DNA from: an uncultured Oscillospiraceae bacterium
GTDB taxonomy: Bacteria; Bacillota; Clostridia; Oscillospirales; Ruminococcaceae
Direction of reading: 5' to 3'
Length of the DNA stretch: 64,000 nucleotides
Assembly: GCA_934526065.1 (NCBI GenBank)
Contig: CAKSZX010000002.1
Coordinates: 62,001 to 126,000 of the forward strand
Shown here: positions 42,431-50,689 of the stretch, one piece after another
Numbering within the stretch: the first letter of the stretch is position 1
Layout of the letters: the number at the start of each line of letters is the position of its first letter
The notes under the pieces: generated by a model
What the model was told of the DNA's origin: nothing
The model's database searches: none
The model's input: only the letters and a program-made list of their open reading frames with translations
Made by a program: the position numbers and the translations under genes

Positions 42431-43498
42431 ATGAAAAAATTACTTACCGTCCTTTTGGCTGCTATTGTACTGGCTTTCGGCGTGACATTTATGTCCTATA
42501 ACAGCGATGTAAAGGGTTCTTCAAAAGAGGGCACAGAGATAACCGTAGATATTCCCGAGGGTACATATGCCTCAAAAGTTGGGGAAATACTGCGGGAAAA
42601 CGGCGTTATAAAAAACAAACTTTTCTTTAAATTTTACATCAAAACTCATCCTGCGGACAACTTACAGTACGGCCAGTTTAACCTTAATACAAGTATGTCT
42701 TACGATGAGATAATTCAAACTCTCAGCAGTATTTCCGCAAGGAGAGAAACCGTTACCGTAACTTTCCCGGAGGGCTTTTCTCTCATGCAGATTGCCCAGA
42801 GAATGGAAAACAACGGCCTTTGCACCGCCGATGAATTTATTGATGTGGCAAATAACGGAGATTTCAGTCAATTTGAATTTTGGAGCAAAATAAAAGAACA
42901 CGAGAACAAGTTTATGAAAGCTGAGGGCTACCTGTACCCGGATACATACGAATTTTATAAGGACGACAGTGTCTATAATATGGTTTGCAAATTCTATGAA
43001 AATTTTGAGGAAAGAATTTCCGCAGTTGATAACGCTTACCGGCGTATGGACGAAATAGGCATGTCACTTGACGAAGTTGTAACATTGGCGTCCTTCGTAC
43101 AGGAGGAGGCCGGCCACGAAGAAGATCAGCCTGCTGTCGCCGCCTGTTTGAGAAACCGCCTGTTGCCGGGTTCCCCTTACCCAAGACTTGAATGTAATGT
43201 TTGCAGTTACATAAACGAGCCGGGTAACTATGTTTATGATTACATTGTGGAATACTACGGCGGAGTAGAGAATGTGCCTCGGGGCATGATGAAAGCCTAT
43301 AACACTTATGATGTTATCGGCTTGCCGCCGGGACCAATTTCAAATCCGGGTATAACAGCCATAAAGGCTGTTCTTTGGCCTGACGAAAACTATGACGGTT
43401 ACTACTTCTTTGTAACCGACGCAAAGGGCGTTTACCGCTATGCAAAAACATATCGGGAACACATTGCAAATTGCGAAATTGCAAGTAAAGTCAAATAA
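42431..43498 (+). CDS. mltG: Endolytic transglycosylase MltG (YceG-like)
   Basis: This enzyme cuts nascent glycan strands at the membrane and sets their length. A short cytoplasmic tail and one membrane helix (3-22) lead to a LysM-like part (IPEGTYASKVGEILRENGVI) and the catalytic domain with ASFVQEEAG (Glu225/Glu226), AEGYLYPDTYEF and YNTYDVIGLPPGPISNPG. At 355 residues it is standard. AAAGGAG precedes the ATG. The E-x-E pair of many homologues (VEKE) is here VQEE, with the second Glu conserved. Confidence 0.95.
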   Translation: MKKLLTVLLAAIVLAFGVTFMSYNSDVKGSSKEGTEITVDIPEGTYASKVGEILRENGVIKNKLFFKFYIKTHPADNLQYGQFNLNTSMSYDEIIQTLSSISARRETVTVTFPEGFSLMQIAQRMENNGLCTADEFIDVANNGDFSQFEFWSKIKEHENKFMKAEGYLYPDTYEFYKDDSVYNMVCKFYENFEERISAVDNAYRRMDEIGMSLDEVVTLASFVQEEAGHEEDQPAVAACLRNRLLPGSPYPRLECNVCSYINEPGNYVYDYIVEYYGGVENVPRGMMKAYNTYDVIGLPPGPISNPGITAIKAVLWPDENYDGYYFFVTDAKGVYRYAKTYREHIANCEIASKVK

Positions 43499-43524
43499 AA
43501 ATCAATAAAACAAAGGAAAAACAA

Positions 43525-44742
43525 ATGAATAAACCTGAACTTTTGTCACCTGCCGGTGATATGGAAAGATTAAAATATGCTTTTAAATACGGTGCAGATG
43601 CCGTGTATTTGGGGGCTGAAGAATACGGCATGCGTGCCGCACCTAAAAACTTTTCTTTGGAACAGCTTAAAGAGGCCGTGGATTACGCAAACAGCATAGG
43701 CAAGAGAATTTATCTCACCCTTAACACGGTACCTACAAACGAAGAAGTTGTAAAAATGCCGGAATTTATAAAAAAAGTTGCCCGGACAGGTGTACACGCC
43801 TTTATCGTTGCGGATATGGGCGTTATGGAAATGGCAAAAGAATATGCCCCTAATGTGGAGATTCATATGTCAACTCAAACAGGCATAATGAACTATGTAA
43901 CTGCTAACGCCCTTTACAAAATGGGGGCAAAGCGTGTGGTTTTGGCAAGAGAATGTTCTTTTGAAGATATTATAACTATAAGAAAAAACACTCCGCCGGA
44001 TTTGGAAATCGAATGTTTTGTACACGGCGCTATGTGTATGTCCTTTTCGGGCAGATGCCTTTTGTCCCACTACCTGACGGGAAGAGACGCCAACAGAGGC
44101 GAGTGTGCACAGCCTTGCCGTTGGGAATGGCAGCTCAGCGAAAAGACAAGACCCGGCCAGTACTATGATATTGCCGAAAATTCTTACGGCAGTACATACA
44201 TTATGAACGCCAATGACCTTTGTATGGCTCAGTATGTGGATATGCTTTGCAAGGCGGGAATTTCAAGCCTAAAAATCGAGGGCAGGGCAAAGAGCTTTTA
44301 CTATGTGGCTTCTACAACCGCTGCATACAGAAAGGCCTTGGATTCTTACTTTGCCCATCCGGACAACTGGGTGTGTCCAAACGAAGTTACGGAAGAACTT
44401 ACAAAAACAAGCCACAGAAGGTATTCCACAGGCTTTTACTTTGGCCCGGAGCACGCCATTCAGTCAACTGACACATCAAATTATGTTCGTGAATACGAGC
44501 TTTTGGCAGTTGTGGAAGATTGCAAAGACGGCGAAATTTACTGTTCTCAGAGAGGCAAATTTGAACTTGGCGCAGAGATTGAAATTTTACAGCCGAACGG
44601 CGAAAATCTTAAATTCACTCCTAAGTACATAATAGATGAAGATGGTAATAGTATAACATCTACTCCTCATGCAAAAATGAAGTACAAAATAGACTGTCCA
44701 CATGAAGTTGAGCCAATGTCTATCCTTAGAAAACCTCTTTGA
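43525..44742 (+). CDS. U32-family peptidase / tRNA hydroxylation-type protein
   Basis: The N-terminal LLSPAGDMERLKYAFKYGADAVYLG and the U32 signature ECFVHGAMCMSFSGRCLLSHYLTGRDANRGECAQPCRW are diagnostic. Its cysteines match the iron-sulfur ligands suggested for the TrhP/RlhA-type U32 proteins. Family members were called collagenases, but several act in tRNA or rRNA hydroxylation, which I regard as more likely. At 405 residues it matches TrhP-type length. It follows mltG by 26 nt. Its 3' end overlaps the convergent permease gene by 17 nt. Confidence 0.93.
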   Translation: MNKPELLSPAGDMERLKYAFKYGADAVYLGAEEYGMRAAPKNFSLEQLKEAVDYANSIGKRIYLTLNTVPTNEEVVKMPEFIKKVARTGVHAFIVADMGVMEMAKEYAPNVEIHMSTQTGIMNYVTANALYKMGAKRVVLARECSFEDIITIRKNTPPDLEIECFVHGAMCMSFSGRCLLSHYLTGRDANRGECAQPCRWEWQLSEKTRPGQYYDIAENSYGSTYIMNANDLCMAQYVDMLCKAGISSLKIEGRAKSFYYVASTTAAYRKALDSYFAHPDNWVCPNEVTEELTKTSHRRYSTGFYFGPEHAIQSTDTSNYVREYELLAVVEDCKDGEIYCSQRGKFELGAEIEILQPNGENLKFTPKYIIDEDGNSITSTPHAKMKYKIDCPHEVEPMSILRKPL

Positions 44743-46027
44743 TTTTATATTCAGATGCCCGATTTTTTCGGGCATTTTTTAATTGGGAATAAACTACGGC
44801 TAAGATTAAAATTACAAAATTTACCGTTAAAACTTTCGCCGATAAATTTTTAACAGATTGAAAAATTAAAAATATTTCCGTCACCCGGCAAAGAAAAACA
44901 AGGAAAAAGTATATTTTGTCCGGTATGTGTATATTGGAATTTTCCCATTTTTCTTTCAACACAAATGGCATATTTATTGCGGAAAGCAAAATCAAAATTG
45001 TTGATATGCTATTGGTAATCACTGTCATATTGACAATCCGTGAGACGGACAGACCAAAAGCCGGGGGAATAAATCCGAAGAAAAATATCACACCCACCGT
45101 AAAATACCGAATGCCGTTGCGGTTTTTAAATGACAGGAATTTTGGTAAATATCCCTTTTCCGCCGCCGCTTTTATCGGCACTGCCGAAGAAGCTATGCCG
45201 GAGTTCATCGTTGTTATAATGGCTGTCAAAGGTGAGCAAATCAAAAATACTCTGTATGGCACAGGTGTAAAAATTTGTTTTGCAACGGTCAATAAATTGT
45301 TGTATTCGCCGATGTTCATTAAACGGCAGGCGGCAAAACCTACCGTCGTATATATAACCCCCACTGCAGTATTGGTTAAAAACATTGACAAGGGTATGTT
45401 TTTCTTTGGATTTTCAGTTTGCCGAAAAAAACTTAAAAGAGATGAAACGCCCTCGCAGGAGTAACTAAGCAACACCACAGCGGTAAAAAATCCCTCTGTA
45501 CCGTTTAATAAAAATTCACTTTTGCCATAGTTTAAGGGGTGTTTAAAGCATAACGTTGAAAAAATCAAAAATGAACACAGCATAATCGGCGTCACCAAGT
45601 TTTGAATTTTGCTTATTTTGTTCACACCGGTCAAATTTAAAACACAAAGCCGTAACCATATAGCACCGGCGGCAAACATCCCATTTACACCGGGAAAAAT
45701 AAAGCCTATATACTCTTTTAATGCGGCCACCGCAATGGCTTTTGAGAACAGCGCCAAAAGAGAAGAAACCGCCATTAGTCCGCCGTATTTTTCACCGGCG
45801 CAAAGGGTTATCATTTCTTGTTTTCCTCCTGTGGTTTCTACACAGGAGGAGAAAAATATATACGGTGTTAAACGCAGATAGGACAGCAAACAAGCAATTA
45901 AAAACGCCAATCCCATAGAGTAACCCGTTGCATTAAAAGCGGCGCCTATTGTGCTTACTATGCCTGCACCGATCACATAGCCGACACCTAAAAATAAAAG
46001 TCCCGGCAGTTTTAATTTGCTTTCCAT
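44726..46027 (-). CDS. APC-superfamily amino acid permease-like protein
   Basis: This 433-residue membrane protein has ~12 hydrophobic segments, starting with LPGLLFLGVGYVIGAGIVSTIG, the conserved first-helix GxGxxIGAGI pattern of amino acid/polyamine permeases. Many Cys residues occur in the membrane parts. The substrate is unknown. The ATG has no clear ribosome site; a GGAGGG lies ~45 nt upstream with a hairpin in between. The last ~50 nt of coding sequence contain the terminator of the convergent U32 gene. Confidence 0.85.
   Translation of the reverse strand: MESKLKLPGLLFLGVGYVIGAGIVSTIGAAFNATGYSMGLAFLIACLLSYLRLTPYIFFSSCVETTGGKQEMITLCAGEKYGGLMAVSSLLALFSKAIAVAALKEYIGFIFPGVNGMFAAGAIWLRLCVLNLTGVNKISKIQNLVTPIMLCSFLIFSTLCFKHPLNYGKSEFLLNGTEGFFTAVVLLSYSCEGVSSLLSFFRQTENPKKNIPLSMFLTNTAVGVIYTTVGFAACRLMNIGEYNNLLTVAKQIFTPVPYRVFLICSPLTAIITTMNSGIASSAVPIKAAAEKGYLPKFLSFKNRNGIRYFTVGVIFFFGFIPPAFGLSVSRIVNMTVITNSISTILILLSAINMPFVLKEKWENSNIHIPDKIYFFLVFLCRVTEIFLIFQSVKNLSAKVLTVNFVILILAVVYSQLKNARKNRASEYKIKEVF
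44755..44780 (+). terminator. Terminator of the U32 gene, inside the permease coding region
   Basis: ATGCCCGA / TCGGGCAT with a 5-nt T loop and six T lies 12 nt after the U32 stop. It overlaps codons near the permease C-terminus on the other strand. Confidence 0.88.
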
Positions 46028-46110
46028 ATTTTGTATCGGCGGTGTTTATAAAATCGGGAAAAATCCGCCGCCCTCCTCATATTTTGCTAATATATGTATA
46101 TTAAAAATCA

Positions 46111-46136
46111 AAAAAATAATGCCCCGCAGGGCATTA
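46111..46136 (-). terminator. Terminator after the Cys-rich gene
   Basis: On the minus strand TAATGCCC / GGGCATTA with a 4-nt loop is followed by six T. Confidence 0.88.
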
Positions 46137-46163
46137 CTTTTTAATAAATTTTAGCGGAATAAG

Positions 46164-46859
46164 CTATGCTTTTTCATCGCAATTTTTGTGTGTGCCGCAA
46201 CAAACCTTGTCAAACTTATCGCAAAATGTAAGGGTGTTGTCGCTGTACGGAATAAGCCCCTCTATCCAAACATTTTCGGTTTTCCAAAGATTATCTATAA
46301 TGTTGCCGAAAATTTTTGCATAGTATCTTGTGCAGCCGCCACATTCATCTTTTACAATGTTGCAGTTAAGCCGTACAGACATACAAGAACCGTCAATTTC
46401 CGCAAGAGCTGTTTTTAAATCCTCAACCGCCCGACCTGTTGACACGTCGTAAAATGCGCACAGCATTTCGTCTACAACCTCTATAGGTATGGCAATGTAT
46501 GTAGGCGGGCAGTTAGGCAGCCGAGAAAGTGCCCTTACAACAATCTGTCCGCTTACTCTTATTCTCACTCCGGGCCGCTTGCCTGTGCAGTTTATCGGTT
46601 CTTCTTTTGAATGTGTAACTCTAAAACTTGCATAGCTTGTGTCTATTTCCCCGGCGCAGTCCACAATGCCGTGGCAGTTTGATATTATGCCGTTGATGCT
46701 GGGCAGAGGGATTTTACTGTTTATGGATTTTGTTGCAATATACTTATTGTTCCTTGCGCAGATTGAAATAAACTTTTCGCCTGGAATATCATTCCGAATA
46801 CCGAAATTTTCCTTGTTTTTGATGAGAAATTCCTTTTTGCTTTGAATGTCTGTTATCAT
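46164..46859 (-). CDS. Cys-rich hypothetical protein
   Basis: I do not recognise this 231-residue protein. It has 14 cysteines (about 6 per cent), with GGC, VCCGTHKNC at the C-terminus and SNCHG/DCAGE in the middle. A repeated sheet-like core (VRIRVSGQIVVRAL, TYIAIPIEVVDEMLCAFYD) looks like a beta-rich domain. There is no signal peptide or membrane helix. A GGAGG site precedes the ATG. In spore-formers such Cys-rich proteins are often coat or spore-surface proteins, but no sporulation promoter is evident, so that is only a guess. Confidence 0.7.
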   Translation of the reverse strand: MITDIQSKKEFLIKNKENFGIRNDIPGEKFISICARNNKYIATKSINSKIPLPSINGIISNCHGIVDCAGEIDTSYASFRVTHSKEEPINCTGKRPGVRIRVSGQIVVRALSRLPNCPPTYIAIPIEVVDEMLCAFYDVSTGRAVEDLKTALAEIDGSCMSVRLNCNIVKDECGGCTRYYAKIFGNIIDNLWKTENVWIEGLIPYSDNTLTFCDKFDKVCCGTHKNCDEKA

Positions 46860-46941
46860 AAAATAACCTCCGCTTAAAAGTATTTGCCTGTTATAATTTT
46901 ATGAAAGTTTTCCCTAATTGTTACCATATTTATTTTTTATC

Positions 46942-46970
46942 TTGTTTACGGCGATCAAAAATGATATACT
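46942..46970 (+). promoter_or_regulatory. SigA-type promoter of the PGP-like HAD gene
   Basis: TTGTTT, 17-nt spacer, TATACT, 23 nt upstream of the start codon. Confidence 0.65.
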
Positions 46971-46993
46971 ATCATAATAAGGTTGGTGAATAT

Positions 46994-47641
46994 ATGAAAT
47001 ATAAGGTTATATTTTTTGATTTGGACGGCACTTTAACCGATCCTCGGGAGGGAATAGTCAATTCCATTCAGTATGCGGCGGATTATTACGGAATAAAGAC
47101 CGAAAAACAAGATTTGCTTAAATACATAGGCCCACCGCTGAAAGATACCTTTAAGGAACTTTTAGGCGAAAGATATACAGACAAACTTGGGGAAGAAGCA
47201 GTATCAAAATATCGTGAACGCTATGCGAACGGCGGTATTTTTGAAAATAAAATTTATCCCAATGTAAAGGAAACTTTGGCATTGCTTAAAGAAAAAGGAT
47301 TTGTACTCTGTACCGCCAGCAGTAAACCTCAGGTTTATGTAAAACAAATTTTGGAATATTTTGATATTGATAAATATTTTGATTATGTAGGAGGTGCAAC
47401 ACTTGACGGCAAAATAAGCCGGAAAGAGGATGTTATCAACAGGGGAATAAGTGACAACGGCTTTTCACCTGATGAAATACTTATGGTAGGGGACAGAAAA
47501 TATGACCTTACAGGCGCAGAAAAAATGAAAATTGACGCAGTAGGTGTTTTGTACGGTTTCGGCTCATACAAAGAACTTTCCGCCGAAAAAAGCGTTGCTC
47601 TTATAGACAATATAAAACAGCTGACAGACATTTTAAAATAG
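46994..47641 (+). CDS. HAD phosphatase, phosphoglycolate phosphatase-like
   Basis: This 215-residue HAD protein has motif I FFDLDGTLTDPREG, motif II LCTASSKPQVY and motif IV ILMVGDRKYDLTGA. The cap follows the PGP/PpaX type (YIGPPLKDTFKELLGE). It may act on phosphoglycolate, pyrophosphate or nucleotides; the exact substrate is open. The start is the ATG after GGTTGGTGA. The longer open frame crosses the promoter and is not coding. It is followed 12 nt later by the SGNH gene. Confidence 0.92.
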   Translation: MKYKVIFFDLDGTLTDPREGIVNSIQYAADYYGIKTEKQDLLKYIGPPLKDTFKELLGERYTDKLGEEAVSKYRERYANGGIFENKIYPNVKETLALLKEKGFVLCTASSKPQVYVKQILEYFDIDKYFDYVGGATLDGKISRKEDVINRGISDNGFSPDEILMVGDRKYDLTGAEKMKIDAVGVLYGFGSYKELSAEKSVALIDNIKQLTDILK

Positions 47642-47652
47642 GAAAAGCATTT

Positions 47653-48906
47653 ATGAGGGAAAATAAAAATTCAAACAGAAGTAAATCAAAAATTACTGAA
47701 AGAAAAAAGCGTAAAAAAGAAAAACAGTTTATAACTGCCGTTATTTTGGTGGCGGCAATAATCATTGTAGCTGTCCTTGCTTTTATGGGTAAGGGTAAAA
47801 ATCCGGCAAATTCATACATTTACGAGGATTCTTATGACGATTCCGACTCCGGCATTTACGATCGGAAAGAGGTAAGTCGGCATCATGAATACATTAAAAA
47901 AATGTCGGAGTATTCATCGGCTATCATTCCGGCAAGCGACATAGATGATGAGGACTACCTGAAAGAAACTCTTTTTATCGGTGATTCCAATACAGAGGGC
48001 ATTTCCGCTTACGGCTTTTTGCCTTTGCAGTATGTTTTGGGCAGTACCGGTATGCCGATACAGGGGGTTACCAAAACTCGGTGTATTTATTTCTACGGAT
48101 ATGACGAGCCTGTTACAATGGCAACCGCAGTGGGTATGTTAAAACCCCGCAGAGTTATATTGAGCTTCGGAACAAATAATGCAGGCGGTACAACCACAAA
48201 GGACTTTATAAAAAATTATGAAACCGCAATAGCGGCAATAGAAAAATCTTATCCCCACTGTGATATTATTGTGGAGTCAATTCTCCCGGTAAAGAAAAAC
48301 AGAAGTTACCCTGACATAAAAAAAGAGGATATAGACGAATTTAACCTTGCTCTTGCGAAAATGTGTAAGGACAAAGGATATATGTTCTTAAATTCAGCCG
48401 AAATTTTCAAGGGAAAAGACGGATATGCAAAAAACAAATACTTTTCAAACGACGGTATCCACATGAACACAGACGGATACAAGGCTTTGCTTGAATATGT
48501 GGAAAATCACAAATACATAACCAAGGATTCAAGACCACGGAGAGGTCAAATACCGCAAAGAAGAGAGGCGCCTGTTGTTTCAAGCGAACCACAGCAGGAT
48601 AACCCTGTTTCAATCGAAAGCCGGAGTGTTTCGCCAAGCAGTGCCGAATCCGTTGCAAGTTCTTCATCGGTTCGGTCCTCATCACAGGCGGAAAGTCAAA
48701 GTTCCGTTGTCATATCTTCTTCCGAAAATTCTTCTACGGAAGCACCGGTTTCCTCATCGGAGACGGTTGTATCTCAGCCGGAAGCGCCGTCACAGGAAGC
48801 GCCGTCACAGGGCAGTGTTGCCGATAATACAACAGGTGGCGGAGAAGAAAACGGCAACGCACCTGCGGAAGAAACTCCGACGACAGAAAATGAAACACAA
48901 GGATAA
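47653..48906 (+). CDS. Membrane-anchored SGNH/GDSL hydrolase with Ser-rich tail
   Basis: A Lys/Arg-rich cytoplasmic tail (~1-28) and one membrane helix (~29-46) anchor the protein. The extracellular SGNH domain (~100-290) has LFIGDSNTEG (Ser112), SFGTNNAGG and the C-terminal DGIHMNTDGY with the Asp/His pair. The last ~115 residues are a Ser/Glu/Pro-rich, low-complexity tail containing the tandem repeat QEAPSQEAPSQ. It may remove acyl groups from cell-wall or capsule polymers, or act on an exported lipid, but the substrate is unknown. AGGA precedes the ATG. Confidence 0.88.
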   Translation: MRENKNSNRSKSKITERKKRKKEKQFITAVILVAAIIIVAVLAFMGKGKNPANSYIYEDSYDDSDSGIYDRKEVSRHHEYIKKMSEYSSAIIPASDIDDEDYLKETLFIGDSNTEGISAYGFLPLQYVLGSTGMPIQGVTKTRCIYFYGYDEPVTMATAVGMLKPRRVILSFGTNNAGGTTTKDFIKNYETAIAAIEKSYPHCDIIVESILPVKKNRSYPDIKKEDIDEFNLALAKMCKDKGYMFLNSAEIFKGKDGYAKNKYFSNDGIHMNTDGYKALLEYVENHKYITKDSRPRRGQIPQRREAPVVSSEPQQDNPVSIESRSVSPSSAESVASSSSVRSSSQAESQSSVVISSSENSSTEAPVSSSETVVSQPEAPSQEAPSQGSVADNTTGGGEENGNAPAEETPTTENETQG

Positions 48907-48924
48907 AATCAGAGGTGAAATATA

Positions 48925-49893
48925 ATGAATGTTACAGTTTTAGGCTCCGGCAGATGGGGCACATTCTTGGCTGTTTATCACAGCAGAAAAAACAATGTTA
49001 TGCTTTGGGGTAGAAAAGACAGCAAGGGGTTTAATCGGCTTGTAACCGAGAGAAAAAATTCATACTTGGAATTGCCGGATGAACTTGTTTTGGAAAGTGA
49101 TTTGGAAAAAGCTCTAAATCATTCTGACTACGTTGTTATTTCCATAAGCGCACAGCAGTTGCGCAATCTCTGCGAAAATATTAACAAATATGATGTAAAC
49201 GGCAAAACTTTTATACTTTGTATGAAAGGCGTTGAAAGCCGGACAGGCGAAAGACTTACCCAGGTTTTTAAGGAAATCGTAAAACAAAATGTGAACGTTT
49301 GTGTTTGGGTAGGCCCGGGACATGTGCAGGATTTTATGGCAGGCATACCCAACTGTATGGTTGTGGACAGCGAGGACAAGGCCGTTACTTATGATGTTGT
49401 AAATAAGTTTTCCGGTGATTTGATAAGACTTTACATCGGTAATGATATAATCGGCACAGAAATAGGTGCCGCCGCCAAAAATGTTATAGGCATTGCCGCC
49501 GGTATGCTTGACGGTGAAAATCTTTCCAGCCTTAAAGGGGCGCTGATGGCAAGGGGAGCAAGAGAAGTTTCAAGGCTTATAAGCGCCATAGGCGGCAATG
49601 AACTTTCCGCTTACGGTTTAAGCCATTTGGGTGATTACGAGGCAACATTGTTTTCACACCACAGCCAGAACAGAATGTTCGGCGAATGTCTTGTAACAGG
49701 CAAACCCTACGAAAAACTCGCCGAGGGTGCCGCAACCGTAAAAGCCCTTATGAAGCTTTCAAAGGAATATTCCGTGGAACTGCCTATTTCAAATGCTATT
49801 TACTCCATAATTTACGAAGGCCTTGACCCGAAAATCGCATTGAACAAGCTGTTCAGCCGTGATGTAAAAGAGGAATTTTTAAACAATTATTAA
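48925..49893 (+). CDS. gpsA: Glycerol-3-phosphate dehydrogenase [NAD(P)+]
   Basis: This enzyme makes sn-glycerol-3-phosphate for phospholipids from dihydroxyacetone phosphate. The NAD loop is VLGSGRWGTFLA, then the substrate and catalytic regions VWVGPGHVQDF, and GAAAKNVIGIAAGMLDG with the catalytic lysine. At 322 residues it is normal. GAGGTGAA precedes the ATG. cdsA, the next step of phospholipid synthesis, is at 58.2 kb. A terminator follows. Confidence 0.95.
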   Translation: MNVTVLGSGRWGTFLAVYHSRKNNVMLWGRKDSKGFNRLVTERKNSYLELPDELVLESDLEKALNHSDYVVISISAQQLRNLCENINKYDVNGKTFILCMKGVESRTGERLTQVFKEIVKQNVNVCVWVGPGHVQDFMAGIPNCMVVDSEDKAVTYDVVNKFSGDLIRLYIGNDIIGTEIGAAAKNVIGIAAGMLDGENLSSLKGALMARGAREVSRLISAIGGNELSAYGLSHLGDYEATLFSHHSQNRMFGECLVTGKPYEKLAEGAATVKALMKLSKEYSVELPISNAIYSIIYEGLDPKIALNKLFSRDVKEEFLNNY

Positions 49894-49908
49894 CTCAATA
49901 AAATAATT

Positions 49909-49940
49909 TAAAGCTCTGTCGATTCGGCAGGGCTTTTTCT
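49909..49940 (+). terminator. Terminator after gpsA
   Basis: AAAGCTCTG pairs with CAGGGCTTT (one G-T); an inner CG pair closes the loop, and a T-run follows. Confidence 0.85.
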
Positions 49941-49954
49941 CTACTGAGCGTAGG

Positions 49955-49983
49955 TTGTCACAAAGCAAAATAAGTGATACCAT
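49955..49983 (+). promoter_or_regulatory. Promoter of the XRE regulator gene
   Basis: TTGTCA, 17-nt spacer, TACCAT, 22 nt upstream of the start codon. Confidence 0.55.
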
Positions 49984-50005
49984 ATTTTTGCAAGGAGGAT
50001 GAAAT

Positions 50006-50581
50006 ATGAACGCATTTATAATAGGCAGTGCCATAAGGCAAAAGAGAGAAAAAATGGGGCTTACGCAGGCCGAACTGGCGGAAAAGGTCGGTGTTACCGA
50101 TAAAGCCGTAAGTAAATGGGAAACGGGCAACGGAATACCAGATATACACATTGCAAAGTTGATAGCGGAAGTTTTCGACGTGTCCGTCACCGAAATATTG
50201 GACGGCGACTATATAACAAATAAAAATCAAAGCGGAAATTTAAACAAGGTTAATTTTTATGTTTGCCCGGTGTGCGGCAACATTGCCTATTCTGTGGGCG
50301 AAATGTACGCAAGTTGCCACGGTATAAAATTATCTCCCCTTAAACGGGAAAATGACGAGAATATGTCGATTTCTCAATCTGATGGAGAATTGCTTATCAA
50401 AATCGACAGCGAAATGAGCAAGGAAAATTATGTTTCTTTTGTGGCATTACAGTTTGCAGACGAAATACACTTTAAAAAGTTGTATCCCGAAATGTCTGCC
50501 CAGGCAAGGTTTCCGTACAGAAGAAGGGGAACTGTCTACTGTTATCACAATAAATTGGGGCTGTTCTGCCGCAAGCTATAA
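50006..50581 (+). CDS. XRE-family regulator with C-terminal zinc-ribbon-like domain
   Basis: The N-terminal helix-turn-helix (IRQKREKMGLTQAELAEKVGVTDKAVSKWETG, ~9-40) is a classic XRE domain. From ~84 comes a desulfoferrodoxin-like or zinc-ribbon segment with VCPVCGNIAYSVGEMYASCHGIKLSPL. The remaining ~80 residues are less conserved and end in a second Cys- and His-containing part. The likely role is a DNA-binding sensor of metal or oxidative state, but the ligand is unknown. GGAGGATG precedes the ATG. A terminator follows. Confidence 0.9.
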   Translation: MNAFIIGSAIRQKREKMGLTQAELAEKVGVTDKAVSKWETGNGIPDIHIAKLIAEVFDVSVTEILDGDYITNKNQSGNLNKVNFYVCPVCGNIAYSVGEMYASCHGIKLSPLKRENDENMSISQSDGELLIKIDSEMSKENYVSFVALQFADEIHFKKLYPEMSAQARFPYRRRGTVYCYHNKLGLFCRKL

Positions 50582-50590
50582 TTTATCTTA

Positions 50591-50614
50591 AAAGCGCCGA
50601 AAGGCGTTTTTATT
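50591..50614 (+). terminator. Terminator after the XRE gene
   Basis: AAAGCGCC / GGCGTTTT (one G-T) closed by a GAAA tetraloop, with a T-run. Confidence 0.88.
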
Positions 50615-50637
50615 TTTGCCTTGTTTTCCGTTGCCTC

Positions 50638-50673
50638 TTTGTGACAATCTTTTTATGGGGCTTGGGTTAAAAT
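50638..50673 (+). promoter_or_regulatory. Possible Spo0A-linked promoter of spoIIGA
   Basis: TTTGTGACAA and a -10-like TAAAAT are 20 nt apart (23 nt when counted from the TTGTGA part), an unusually long spacer reminiscent of the spoIIG promoter of Bacillus, which needs Spo0A. No perfect Spo0A box is present. Low certainty. Confidence 0.3.
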
Positions 50674-50689
50674 AAATTCGGGTGATAAA

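Noticed and set aside
42431..43498. Loss of the catalytic Glu in MltG
   Set aside because: The motif is VQEE in place of VEKE; one Glu of the pair is conserved and similar Q-x-E forms seem normal for Clostridia, so no loss can be claimed.
44916..45464. 182-codon plus-strand open frame
   Set aside because: Antisense to the permease, which has clear membrane-helix and APC-family features; no ribosome site.
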